Shown: piece by piece, positions 32,559 through 43,496 of the stretch
Layout of the letters: every line of letters starts with the position of its first letter
Numbering within the stretch: the stretch's first letter is position 1
NCBI GenBank assembly: GCA_025331445.1
Contig: JAIWNE010000120.1
Span: 1-64,000, forward strand
DNA from: Blakeslea trispora
Taxonomy: Eukaryota; Mucoromycota; Mucoromycetes; Mucorales; Choanephoraceae
DNA: 64,000 bases
Direction of reading: 5' to 3'
The notes under the pieces: generated by a model
The model's database searches: none
Seen by the model: only the letters and a program-made list of their open reading frames with translations
What the model was told of the DNA's origin: nothing
Made by a program: the position numbers and the translations under genes

Positions 32559-33117
32559 ATGGCTACTTCAGCAGCTACCTCAGCAGTTCAAAAAGGCGCT
32601 TTCCGTAGATTCATGGATTCTCCTGCAGGACCCAAGACAATTCACTTTTGGGCTCCTGCCATGAAATGGGTAATAACTAAACTACAAAGCTCAGTCTATT
32701 TTCTATCATTCACATTCGTGTATTTCCCTCCCTATTCTTTACAACAGGCTTTAGTTTTTGCAAGCATTGGTGACTTGCAACGTCCTGCTGAAAAGTTGAG
32801 TTTGACTCAAAATATGTGTAAGTGGCCATTTTAGATACACCCAAGAAAAAAGGTCTTGTTACTGAATTATATGAAATAGCCTTGATGTTGACTGGTGCTA
32901 TTTGGTCTCGTTACTCTATGGTCATTATTCCCAAGAACTACTCTCTCTTCACTGTCAACATTTTTGTTTTTGCTACTGGTGCTGCCCAAGTAGCTCGTAT
33001 TTTCAAGTAATGTATTAGAAAGCAATGATAACAAAAATGAAGCTAACTGTTTGAATCAGGTACCGTCAATCAGATGAATACAAGGCACAACAGGCATTGG
33101 AACAAAAGCAAGCATAG
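32559..33117 (+). CDS. MPC2: Mitochondrial pyruvate carrier subunit 2-like
   Basis: Inner-membrane partner of the pyruvate carrier, which brings cytosolic pyruvate into mitochondria. Four exons (32559-32669, 32748-32817, 32880-33006, 33060-33117) total 366 nt, giving 121 residues. The family pattern is clear: GPKTIHFWAPAMKW, then IGDLQRPAEKLSLTQN, then LMLTGAIWSRYSMVIIPKNY and SLFTVNIFVFATGAAQVARI, then KYRQSDEYK. The third intron choice (GTAAGT...AAATAG) is set by conservation around TQNMSLMLTG; a nearer TTTTAG would make a 17-nt intron and break the protein. MPC1 is not in the window. Assigning MPC2 rather than MPC1 rests on length and the RPAEKLS region. Confidence 0.9.
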
Positions 33118-34016
33118 ATGATGAAATCAAAGAGCGAAAAAAAAAGGGAATGAAGATTTACACTAGAAAAAAAAAAGGGGGAAAAGACAGCATGTTTAAA
33201 CATGTTTTTTCTTTTTTCTGTCCCGAGAAATAAATTTATGAAGCTACACAGGGTGATTGGAAGAATATCCTTTAAAAAGGACTGTATTTGAATTATGCAT
33301 TGGATAAACCAAAAGGCTCAATCTAACCCCCTCCTCCTCCTCCTCCGCAAAAAGAGAGGCATAGAGTCTATTTCAGCTAAATCAACTTGATGAGATGATG
33401 TAAATATGTTTCATGGGATAATTCAATTTCTTCTTTCTCAAACCAGATATCATCATATTTTCACAAGAAAAAAAAAAAAAAGAGTCCATGTCAACTTTGT
33501 ACGGAACTGCATTTGGTGAAGGGGGGGCGACAGGTTTCATAGCATCTTATTCCATCATACACTGAAACTGTCATTTTTTTTTTTCACTCTTTTGTTCAAG
33601 TGACAGTAATTGCCTACACACCAATAAAACGAGCCCAATCAAAGTCAACTGTTTACTTGGATCGACTTTTTTCTTATCTCTCATGTAAATGACTCTTTCT
33701 TTCTTTCCTTTTTTTTTTATTGTATTTCGCACATGTACAAACACAAGTCAAACCTGTCTGTACAAGATTGTTGCCATGGTTACTTTAGCCTCATTTATTG
33801 TTAACAAACAGATTTTTTTTAAAAAAAAAAAGATCATTCAATATATTTAGAAAGATACCGGCTAAAAAGAATCCACAAAAGCACCAATCGGCAAACAGTG
33901 AGCATTCAATTGTCTTTTTAATTCATTTTTTTTATTTTACTTTTCTCTCTCTCTCTTTTTCAAAGATTTATAATTTACCTTCATTCTTTTTCCTATTAAT
34001 TTTCCTATATGTCAAC
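33118..34016. other. Intergenic, about 900 bp
   Basis: Flank between MPC2 and the Whi5/Nrm1-like gene. Simple-sequence patches include an A-run joined to a G-run at about 33168-33183 and (CCT)n at about 33331-33344. A long pyrimidine-rich leader at about 33900-34010 precedes the next start. No exon seen. Confidence 0.5.
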
Positions 34017-34496
34017 ATGGCTTCACATATTATTCAGCAAACAGATATGCCAAACGTAAGTTTGATGATGAAAGGATGATAGTGTTCTAATTTTAAGAAA
34101 AAGTTGATCTATCGATTGAAGTTACGATTAGCATTAGCCAATTTTAAGAGAGAACATGGATACGAAAATGTCGATCTCAGGACGCTTGAGTCTAGTCTCT
34201 ATGAACATAAATTCAACAAGAGCCTTCCTAATGTGTTAGAAGAGAGTGATCTAGCACACAACACAAAAAGGCGAAAAATAACATCGGAACACCCTATTTT
34301 CCCTTTTACTTCGCCACCTTCCATGCATCGTGATATGAGCCATTCTTTTAAGCACACTCTACCGGGAAATATTCCTGCCTCAGAAACGCGTTTTCAATAT
34401 GCTTATGACCAACGCAAGATCTCACTTTCTTCCGATGATGAAGATGCTGCCCATCTGTTGGTCTTGATGCACCAAAGTCCTACCATGTCTTCATGA
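34017..34496 (+). CDS. Whi5/Nrm1-like G1/S transcriptional repressor (GTB motif)
   Basis: Two exons (34017-34055, 34098-34496) give 145 residues. Just after the splice the protein reads KKLIYRLKLRLALANFKREH. This resembles the short Whi5/Nrm1 motif (LKxRLxLAxxK) that binds G1/S transcription complexes (SBF/MBF). A helix TLESSLYEHK follows, then a basic patch TKRRKI, then a Ser/Pro-rich tail with an acidic SSDDEDAAHLL segment. In other fungi such proteins repress G1/S or late-S transcription and are inactivated by CDK; SP sites are present here (TSPPS, QSPT). The assignment rests on one short motif and the general layout, so it is moderate. The pyrimidine-rich leader before ATG34017 supports the start. 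Confidence 0.62.
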
Positions 34497-34861
34497 TTAA
34501 TCTTTTTTTGTACGGGCCTGTAAATTGCCTGCGCACTGATAATGCATATTCAATGAATGCATAACAAAATAAATATATTGCTTCTTGTTAAGCGAACAAA
34601 TGAGTGAGAAAAAAAGAAAGAAACCAAAAGAAAGTTAAAAAAAAAAATGTCATAAAAATAGCTTATACATGACTGAATTGAAAATTGTAGCGTGTTGCAA
34701 TACGATTTGATGCTCTTAAAAAGCAATAAAATAACTATAATAATGTGTGCTGACTTTATTCACCATTTTCCATCCATTTTTATTGGGCAACAAGATACTT
34801 TAATTAGCTTTAAAAAAACTTTGGTCTTTTTTTCTTTTTCTTTCTTTTTAATCCATAGAAA
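34497..34861. other. Intergenic, about 365 bp
   Basis: 3' flank of the Whi5/Nrm1-like gene and promoter of the PDI gene. AT-rich, with a T-rich leader (TCTTTTTTTCTTTTTC) immediately before the PDI ATG. Nothing else seen. Confidence 0.5.
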
Positions 34862-36272
34862 ATGTCGTTATTAAAGAGACTTTTCTTGACTTTGTCCATA
34901 TTAAATGTTGCTTTGCTCACTGTTGACTATTTCAATGGTGGTCAAATTGCTCTGAATTTGGCCGAAAACGCCAAACAGTTAAACCGAGACAAAGTACTCA
35001 GTTACGTTAACCAAGTCAAATCGACCACACCTGAAAAATTGGCTCAACACGTCAATGATGCTTTTGCTCAACTGAAAGACGTCAACTCATTCAATGATGT
35101 GCTTGAACTGATTCGCCAATCAACAAGTCCCTCTTTTGCTTCTTCCGGAAATGCTGTTGAATACGACGGCAATGTCGTTGTCTTGACCGACAGTAACTTC
35201 AAGTCTATCATCGATGGCAGCAGACCTGCACTTATCGAGTTCTACGCCCCTTGGTGTGGACACTGTAAGAACTTGGCTCCTACCTATGCTCAACTAGGTG
35301 ATGCTTTCGCTGCTCACAAGGATCAAGTCATTATTGCCAAACTAGATGCTGACAAGCACCGTGATAGTGGTGCTCATTTTGGCGTCCAAGGTTTCCCTAC
35401 TCTCAAATGGCTTCCCAAGGGCGTTTCTGGTCCTGATGGTGCTGAGCAATACAAGGGTGGACGTGACTTGAACTCATTGGCTTCTTTTGTCAAGGAAAAG
35501 ACTGGTATTTCTCCCCGTATCAAATCAACCAAATCAGATGTTGTAGACTTGAACACCAAAAACTTTCATGAAGTTGCCTTGAACACCAACAAGAATGTGC
35601 TTGTTGAATTCTATGCTACCTGGTGTGGTCACTGTAAAAACCTTGGTAAGTAACATACATCGTGTGTATTCATGCCAATAACTGATCCATGTTATTTCTC
35701 TTCCTTTAGCTCCTATTTATGAAAAGGTTGCCTCTGTATTTGCTAATGAGCCCAACTGTGTGGTTGCCAAGATTGATGCTGATAAGGAAAAGGCCATTGG
35801 TACTGAATTTGAGATTTCTGGTTTCCCTACTATCAAGTTTTTCCCTGCTGGTGCTAGTGAGCCTATTGCTTATGAAGGTGGTCGTACTGAAGCTGCTTTT
35901 GTTGACTTCCTTAACAAGCACTGTGGTACTCAACGTGTTGTTGGCGGTGGTTTCATGCCTAGTGCTGGTCGTATCCGAACATTGGACGAACTTGCTATTC
36001 GCTTCATCAAAGATGCCAATACTCGTCAGCAAGTTCAAGCTGAGGCTGTTGAAGCCGCTAAAAAGATTGGCTCTCGCTATGCTAACTACTATGCCAAGGT
36101 CATGGAGAAAGTATTGGCTCAAGGTGAAGAATTCTTGAATACAGAAAAGGCACGTCTTGCTAAGGTTGCTGGTTCTTCTGACGTGACTTCTGCTAAATTA
36201 GATGACTTTAACATTAGAAAGAACATCTTAGCTGTCTTTGATAAGTCAGCTACACCTGTTGAAGAAATCTAA
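34862..36272 (+). CDS. Protein disulfide-isomerase, ERp38 (PDI-D) type
   Basis: Two exons (34862-35645, 35710-36272), 448 residues. The order is: an N-terminal signal anchor (LFLTLSILNVALLTV), a helical segment of about 80 residues, thioredoxin domain 1 with EFYAPWCGHCKNLAP, thioredoxin domain 2 with EFYATWCGHCKNL|AP (split by the intron), cis-Pro loops GFPTLKW and GFPTIKF, then a C-terminal ERp29c-like helical domain (AGRIRTLDELAIRFI to LAKVAG). It ends ATPVEEI with no KDEL/HDEL signal, as known for fungal and Dictyostelium ERp38 proteins. Role: forming and rearranging disulfides in the secretory pathway. The N-terminal helical insert before domain 1 is longer than in typical two-domain ERp38 and is unassigned. 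Confidence 0.9.
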
Positions 36273-36380
36273 AAAAGACATGTTAAATAAATAAAATAAA
36301 AAAAAGGAGTGAAGATAGACAATCTTAATAGATGAAGCAAGCAGTTTTTATTTGTTTGTTTATTTATTTAGACTAAATGC

Positions 36381-36979
36381 TTAAATATAACACAAGCGGA
36401 AAATGTCATTGTAAACCCAGTAAGAAGAACCTTCAGGGATCAAATGGAAGGTTTGAGAGAATAATTGAGGGTTTTCGTTATCATCAATCTATAACCCGAT
36501 TTTAGAATAATTAGAAATCTGCCTTCTCTCTTTCTCTCTCTCGTTTCTTATACTGTCACTTACCAAGAGACCACCAGTCACGTTAACGATGATGGAACCA
36601 GCGCTGGGGTTACTGGGTTGAGCATCAATAGTGCTGACCTTATGAGCAACCTTGCTGAAAGGAAGGCCCTATCATGGAAGAGAAGAAAAAAAAAATTTTT
36701 TTTTTGTGTATATATACATTAACAAAGTGACATCTTTTGTTCGCATTTGAATGTACTTACAGTCAACTTCTCGGCAATGCTGTTAGCACTGGCAAATTGT
36801 TGACCTTCAAAAGTGAGCATAGATTCGTTTCTCTAAACATGTCCACATCAGTTTATTCATCTCTTTCTTCTTATTGCTCATGAACTTACGTAAAGAGAAA
36901 CCAAACCAGCTCTGTTGGTATCAAAGGTTTGGTAATAGAATTCAGTGAAAGCTTTAGCAACTTGGTTAATATCGGCCAT
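36381..36979 (-). CDS. NTF2: Nuclear transport factor 2 (NTF2)
   Basis: Imports RanGDP into the nucleus by binding Ran and FG-nucleoporins. Four exons build about 123 residues: [20 protein letters not shown], then [21 protein letters not shown] with [26 protein letters not shown] and [13 protein letters not shown]; then [15 protein letters not shown] and [13 protein letters not shown]. These are the standard NTF2 elements, including the Ran-contacting acidic DD/E region and the final DIFRL. The stop of the convergent PDI gene lies about 110 bp from this gene's stop. A C/T-rich leader (C7 then T14 on the coding strand) and an inverted CCAAT (GATTGGCT, about 37087) lie upstream. Confidence 0.95.
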
Positions 36980-37123
36980 GTTAAAGAAAATAAAGATGAA
37001 TAAGAAAAAAAAAAAAAAGGGGGGGAGGGTCTGTTTATATATAAAAACGCGTCTACAGAAAAAAAAAAAATATTTTATATGGAATTGATTGGCTAATCGA
37101 TTGAAGTGAAAGTACACATAAAA

Positions 37124-38419
37124 TTAATATGAAATTTTTTGCTTCTTGGTGATCATTCTACAAGTCAGTTTTCTTTTTCTACTAGATACACCTTTTGAAG
37201 ATGAAAGGATTTTCTTGATGAACTGAACAGAGGCACTTGTGTTTAGTTCGATAGCCTTGTAAGGATCAATCTGAAAGGGTGATCTAAAGTCAAACAAAAT
37301 CAAGTAACGGAGCACAATCTATTCAAAAGATAAAGATTTGGTAAAGAATAAGAAAGAGTAAACTTACTTACCAAAACATCAGACTGATGTTGATGCTCAG
37401 TTCCATTGAGTGTCAGACAAAGATTCTGGCTGGCACAGCTGGCATGCTCAATCAGCTCCTGAACTGATTCATAGTTATCTGGCCAGAAAGAAAACTGCTC
37501 GCTTAAAAGAGCAATCACTGGTCGCTTGATCTGAATATGCCTGTCATTCATCATCATTAAAGGCTGAGCCCATGGATCGAGCAGAAGTCCACATTGGAAC
37601 CGACTGTTTTCATCATTGAGCATCAATATCTAACATATATCACATGTTGTATTAATGTTTCAAATTATAATAAAAAAAGGCTAATCCCGAGAGAACATTA
37701 CCGCTGTAGCACCTCCAAAGCTATGGCCAGCCATCACAAGTTGATTCATATTCAGTTTGCCTTTGAATCTTGTTTTCTCTAGACAATCAAGACACGTCAG
37801 AGTCAAGTTGATTTCAGCCACCCGGTGCCATAATTGGTGGTGGCGAAAGCCCCATACTTCTGGAGGAACATTATCATAGAAGATCCATTCATCTTCAATA
37901 CCCTTGGCCAAGCTAGCAGACCCTTCTCGATGCTCGATAGCAGCCACAACGAATCCATGACTAGCAAGGTCAGAGCAGATACTTGAATAGACGAGACGGT
38001 TGCCTCCCAAGCCATGAGAGAAGATGATGACAGGAAATGGGTCTTCTGTGTCTAGCATATCTGCATCTTGATAGAACTTGGTCTTTTTTAACGAGGCTAC
38101 TTTAGATATCCAATTGGATACAAAGGCAGGTAGTTTTGCAAGCTCACATAATGCTAATAGATTGGAAGATGAGATTTTAAAAAAAAAAAAGCATGAGCCA
38201 GTTAATTCGCGCTTTACCCTTTGCATATTCAGGGTGTGGAACCCAGTTTGCTCTTACATCACCCTTCTTGAGGTGAGCAGGATAGTACAATCGCATGAAC
38301 ACAGACTTGCAATCGAATGGATGCTTGCCACTGAAATCATCGTTTTTCCATTCAATATCACAACATCCAACATCAAAGCGACCACTGAGGGAAGGAAAGT
38401 TTGCAAAGATCAAAGCCAT
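37124..38419 (-). CDS. PAF acetylhydrolase / lipoprotein-associated phospholipase A2-like
   Basis: Alpha/beta-hydrolase of the PAF-AH II family, which removes short or oxidised acyl chains from phospholipids. Exon 1 starts at ATG38419 (MALIFANFPSLSGRFDVGCC) and contains FMRLYYP. The next exon carries FPVIIFSHGLGGNRLVYSSI (oxyanion region), FVVAAIEHREGSA and the nucleophile GHSFGGAT. Then come LLLDPWAQPL (Asp) and NGTEHQHQSDV (His), followed by a last exon with DPYKAIELNTSASVQFI and a basic C-terminus (RKRKLTCRMITKKQK). All three catalytic residues are present. No signal peptide is seen, so it is probably intracellular. Neighbours are NTF2 downstream and succinyl-CoA ligase upstream on the same strand. 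Confidence 0.87.
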
Positions 38420-38977
38420 ACTGATGAAATGGATGGATCTTTAATATATCTAAAGCAGAAAAGAAAAGCTCTTTTTTTTTTCTTTCTTGCATCTTTTAAA
38501 TGATCAAGGTAACGATATGCCGAGTGTATGTCAATCTACATCACATCGACTGAGATCATATGAGGTAGCGTTATCTGACATTCACGTAATACACAAAAGA
38601 CGGCCAGATATTCGGCCGTAGCCTACAGACATCTAGAGTCAACAGGATCAAGTACACGAAAATGTCAAGAACCTTAAAATGATTTTCTATCTGAGGAAAA
38701 GAAAAAAAAAAAGTTCTCCATTCCCTTTTCGGTATCATATGAAAAAAAAAAAAAAAGTATCTCATTCTCGATGCCACACACCCACGCACAGACACACACA
38801 ATACAATAAGAGATATACAGAAATGTATCAAGAGAAGAAAATCTATATTATTTCGGCAATACATAATTTAAAGAGAAAAAAAAATTGATAATCACAAAGA
38901 AATGAAATGAAACAGAGAGTAGGGGGGGAAGAAAGAGGGAAAAGATGGGGGATATGGTAAGTTTTTTTTTATTCCCT
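38420..38977. other. Intergenic, about 560 bp
   Basis: Promoter of the PAF-AH-like gene and 3' side of succinyl-CoA ligase alpha. It contains CA/CACGCA simple sequence at about 38778-38803 and purine-rich runs at 38870-38950. No exon recognised. Confidence 0.5.
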
Positions 38978-40359
38978 TTAAGCCAAACCAGCATCCTTCA
39001 TAGCTTGCAACAAGGTAGTACCCAACTTGGCAGGAGAGGGAGTGACATGAACACCAGCGTTTTCAAGAGCCTTGATCTTGTCACCAGCACCACCCTTACC
39101 ACCGGAAATGATAGCACCAGCGTGACCCATTCTACGGCCAGGAGGAGCAGTCAAACCAGCAATGAAGGAAACAACAGGCTTAGGAACATCTCTAGACAAG
39201 TTGTATTGCTTCAAGAAATCAGCAGCTTCTTCTTCGGCAGTACCACCAATTTCACCAATCATAATGATACCTAATGATTTACACACATACACACATACAA
39301 AAATCAATAACCAGTACTTTTTTTTTTCTATCTCACACACACTCTCTCTCTTTTTTTTTTCATACCTTCGGTTTCCTTATCTTCCAAGAAGACCTTAAGA
39401 CAATCAATGAAGTTGGTACCGTTCAAAGGATCACCACCAATACCAACACAGAGAGTTTGACCAAGGTTGACATCTGTGGTTTGTTGAACAGCTTCGTAGG
39501 TCAAGGTACCAGAACGAGAGACAATACCAATTCTACCACGCTTCAAGATAGAACCAGGCATAATACCGATCTTACATTGTTCAGCAGAGATCATACCAGG
39601 ACAGTTGGGACCGACCAAACGAGTCTTGTTTTGAGTCATCAAAGCTTGCTTGACACGCATCATATCATGTTGAGGGATACCTTCGGTGATGGCAACAACC
39701 AAAGGAATTTCAGCTTCAACAGCATCCAAGATAGCAGCAGCAGCAGCAGGAGGGGGAACATAGATGACACTGGCATCAGCCTTGGTTTGTTCGGCAGCCT
39801 TTTTTTTTTAAAAAAAAAATTCTAGCTTAATAACAAGAAATACAATGTGAACACAAACAAAATTACCTCACGAACGGAACCGAAAACAGGAAGACCAAGG
39901 TGGGTTTGGCCGGCCTTCTTGGGAGAAACACCACCAACCATGTTGGTACCATATGCAATAGCTTGTTCAGAGTGGAAAGTACCCTAGAAAAAAAAATTAC
40001 ATGTTAATTTTCTCGAAAAGAAAAAAAAGGCATAAAAAAAACACGCTGCCAATATTTCCACATTATGGTTTGAAAAAAAAAAAAAAAGCGATATTTACCT
40101 GCTTACCGGTGAAACCTTGACAGATAACCTTGGTGTCCTTGTTGATCATCAAGTTCTTGTAGGTGGATTCATAACCACCAGTGTTGGCATAAGTACGACG
40201 AGCAACTAAGAGATAAGAAAATGTGTAAATAATCCAATGCAGAATTTAGAAAAAAAAAATCGCGTAGAGTGTCGGATTTTGGTGGTGTCTTTTTTTTTTT
40301 TTTTTCTATTTACCGTTGGCAGTTGAACGCAAGATAGAAGAAGCCTTGGTGCTGAACAT
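38978..40359 (-). CDS. LSC1: Succinyl-CoA ligase alpha subunit, mitochondrial
   Basis: TCA-cycle enzyme making succinate and ATP/GDP from succinyl-CoA. Five exons: the start [15 protein letters not shown] is a mitochondrial presequence; then [20 protein letters not shown]; then [18 protein letters not shown] (CoA-binding fold); then [44 protein letters not shown] and [14 protein letters not shown]; then [16 protein letters not shown] and the phosphohistidine loop [16 protein letters not shown]. It ends [11 protein letters not shown]. Length of about 330 residues is normal. An inverted CCAAT (GATTGGCT) at about 40553 lies in the 308-bp promoter shared with the divergent coiled-coil gene. Confidence 0.95.
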
Positions 40360-40667
40360 GGTGTTTTTAAAAAAAAATTTTAAAATGAATTAAAAAAAAA
40401 GAGAGAGAAGGGAAGAATTAGGAAGGACTTTTCCTTCTTAATCAGGGGAAGTGACGTTCGAAAAAAAATTTAATCATGATTGAAACCCACCCCGGGAAAA
40501 CTCGGGCTTCAGTACACTATTTTCTCCCAGTTTTTTTCTGATAGGCGACATTTGATTGGCTGTAGATGTGAATGAGTTTTACAAAGCAACTTTGAACATT
40601 CACATTCGCTTTTTTTTTTTCTTTCTCTCTTTTTTTGTTTTTCTTTTTCTTTTTTAGACATTTGGAA
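40360..40667. promoter_or_regulatory. Divergent promoter, LSC1 / coiled-coil gene
   Basis: 308 bp between two divergently transcribed starts. An inverted CCAAT box (GATTGGCT, about 40553-40560) lies near the centre, with T-rich leaders on both coding strands. An acceptor-like TTTTTTAG lies just upstream of the coiled-coil gene ATG. Confidence 0.45.
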
Positions 40668-41602
40668 ATGAGTATTGTGTTTAGTAGAGATTTGCCTCAG
40701 TCCTCCTCAAAGAGTGATGATGGTCAATCTTTACTTTGCCTTGACAAATTTGAGACTTTGCCACGTACTCTCTATGATGAAATAGGACAGCAGGATAGAG
40801 ATTTTTATGATCCTCAGGCAAGGTGTCGGTAAATCAATCCATGTACCTGATAGACTAAAAGAAAATATTAAAATAATAAATAATAAAATGAACCCAAAAA
40901 AAAAAATATTTAGTCAGCACAACAGGAAGCCCCACAAGTAAAGACAAGAAAAAAAAAATTAGAAAAAAACACGACTGATTGAATTCTTTCCTTTTTTTTT
41001 TCTTTTACTTGATTGGCCTATTTCTTTTTTTTCATTGTTTTGTCTATTAGAATGCAGCAGATTGGAAACAGCTTGTTTATCGACTACAAGTGGAAAACAC
41101 AAGTTTGATCAATTCACTTCACGAAACGAATCATAATTTAATGCAGTCAAGACGTGAGAAAGAAGATTTAGAAAATTTCATTCAACGACAGACGGAAACA
41201 ACCGATGAAATTGTATCCCGATTGAGGTTAACCGTGAAAAATTTGTTGGTAAAAAAAAAAATGAAAATCAGACAAGATGAACTGTTTTAGCTTAGAATAA
41301 GTCTATAGAAACAAAATGAAGAGAATGAAGCTTTGCTCACACAACAAAAGCTACAGTCTTTAGACTTAATATTTCAAAAGAACTACTTGCTTTTAGAAAA
41401 TCAAGCTCTAAAAGAAAGGTAACAGAAAGTGTGTTTTGTATACAACTGTTTGTATTGACAATCCAATCTGTCACCTAGCCAACAAGAATTGCAAATCCAT
41501 AACCCTATACCATACCCTAAGCCTTTGCTGAAGAAATGGCGAGCATGTGTTTATGCAATCATTGCTCTTCAACGATTTCTATCTTTGCCAAATTCAAACT
41601 AA
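40668..41602 (+). CDS. Small coiled-coil protein, unrecognised
   Basis: Four exons join in frame to about 185 residues: MSIVFSRDLPQSSSKSDDGQ ... DFYDPQ; then NAADWKQLVYRLQVENTSLI with ENFIQRQTETTDEIVSRLRL; then KQNEENEALLTQQKLQSL and NQALKER; then QELQIHNPIPYPKPLLKKW with a C-terminal CVYAIIALQRFLSLPNSN. The middle is a heptad-like coiled coil. The end (PKPLLKKWRACVYAIIALQR) is a basic-hydrophobic helix that might target a spindle pole or membrane, but I do not recognise the family. The first intron must use a GC donor (CAG|GCAAGG) to keep frame; the two nearby GT choices break it. Confidence 0.65.
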
Positions 41603-41677
41603 ACAAAATAAAAAAAAAAAGCAGTGAATTTTATTCGTTAAGGAAATATAAAAAGGGCAATAAACTTCCCCCCCCCC

Positions 41678-43496
41678 CTACAGGGCTTCATCTGTTGTGA
41701 AATAAGAGGAAGAAGGCCCACTTGTTCTCTTTCTGCTGTTGTAGTCCATGTCCATAGGATCTTCTAATGAAGCATTTGAGCTAGTTCTTCTTCTAAGATT
41801 GATTTCCTGAGAAGGCGATGCATGATGATGGTGATGATGGTGGTTTGTACAATTCGAATTATTGCCACCATTCAGATCTAAATGAAGGTGAGATAATTCA
41901 CTACTCATAGAGGGAGAAGAAGAGGAAGAAGAGGAAGAGAGTGGTGAGCCAGAGTTGGAGAGAAGAGATGAATCAAGTTGTGATGAAGGTGATTGTTGTG
42001 ATGACAATGGCTCACATAGACTTGAATTGCTTGATTCAGTATGTGTTGTCACTGCAGTATGATCTATAAGATCAGGCGTCGACAGTCTTAAACGTTTGAT
42101 GTCATTCACATCGTTACTGGAAGTACGACGATGATGTCTTCTTGATGTAGTCACTTCTTCGGTCGAATCTGCTGCTGCTGCTGTATCTTCTACTATTGAC
42201 GTATTTGGCAAAGAAGAAGGAGAAGAAGAATTCGAGGCAGTAGCAGTGACAGTGGTAGCGGCAGTGACAGTAGTAGTAAGAGCAGTAGTTGCAGTAGAGG
42301 ATATGGTATCTGTATGAATTTGATCTACAGCATCATGCTGCTGTACTCGCTTCTTCTTTAGTTTGGCTCCTAATGTCTCTCTTTCCCGTCTAGCAGCCTC
42401 TTGCAACATGACACATTTGACTTTATAATCAATATTGGCAGGACTTTGAAGGTACATGAAAAATTCAGACAGCTTTGAAAAATCCCATTCCTTAGTAAAC
42501 TCTCTCAAAAATCGTTCTCTTTGAAAGCTACTGGTAGTCGCATAAGGTGCAGATGATAAAACCATTGTGATAAGTGTTGTCGTGTATTGCGTTGCCCAAC
42601 TGTGTGTCAAATGACGTAAAAGGTGTGCTCGCCGTAGGTCGCCTAAAATGTATCCATATGAAGAAAAATTAATATCATAAAGGGAGAGAGTGTACAACAT
42701 GATAAGGAGAAGCACAAGAAGAAAGCACAATAAAGGTTTTTTTTTTATATGATTGAGAGGGAAAAAAAAAGAAGGGGGGGGGACAAGTCAAAAAAGAAGA
42801 ATTGATAAAGAAATATATAAACAACATGATGGAACTGAATTTCTTACCTGCTTCATCGCACCAATCAACGGTCACGTGTTTTACTAGAGTGCTGATACTT
42901 TCTAATCTCCAATCGCTGATCAGCCATTTCAAAGCGTTGATGATACGCACCAAAGGATATTCATTTGCGATACGATGCAAGTACATGGCGGTAACAAGCA
43001 CATTTTCTTCTGACTTGAGCCAAGAATAAAACGATGCGTCATATAGTTGATCCATACATTTAATGTTGCGGTAGACGTCTCTCCAGTTATCTTCATTAGA
43101 GTCCTTGAGAACTATTGGTTTGCTGTTGGTTGTTGTGTTGGTGATATGAACAGAAGAGGTAGTGCCGATGTTGGCTGTTGTATTTGAGGTAGGTGTTGCT
43201 GAAGAATTGGTTGTATTGTTCGTTGGAAAAGTGCTAGTAATGGTATCGTTTTGAACTGTACAAAATAATAATTAGATATAAACACATACACAAATAAGGA
43301 TAACAACAACAATCTTACACTGGTATCTTGTTGATTTGCTGCCAGCCCATTCTGATACTGTCAAGCCATGAAGCGGAGTACGAGAAGGTAAATGAAAATC
43401 CAATTCTTGAGAAGGAGGAGATGTGGGTATATAATGTAAAAAAGGGGCTGTTAATAGTGGTATGTCGTTTGTGCTGTTTGTTGAAGCGTTGTTCAT
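41678..43496 (-). CDS. Uncharacterised protein with helical core and Ser/Thr/His-rich tail
   Basis: Three exons: MNNASTNSTNDIPLLTAPFL ... (to about 43319); then a Thr/Asn-rich stretch and NWRDVYRNIKCMDQLYDASF, LVTAMYLHRIANEYPLVRII, KWLISDWRLESISTLVKHV; then DLRRAHLLRHLTHSWATQY, RERFLREFTKEWDFSKLSEF and KVKCVMLQEAARRERETLG. The core (about residues 115-290) looks all-helical, with repeated Leu/Trp spacing as in armadillo/HEAT-like folds. The C-terminal 200 residues are low-complexity (Ser, Thr, Ala, His7) with basic patches (KLKKKR, SRRHHRRT), suggesting a nuclear regulator. I do not recognise the family. A C11 run on the + strand sits at the stop. A 190-bp polypyrimidine leader (coding strand) lies upstream of the ATG. 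Confidence 0.72.

Noticed and set aside
13982..40359. Metabolic gene cluster or operon (carrier, MET10, PEPCK, MPC2, LSC1)
   Set aside because: Genes are on both strands, far apart, each with its own promoter and introns; related pathways only.
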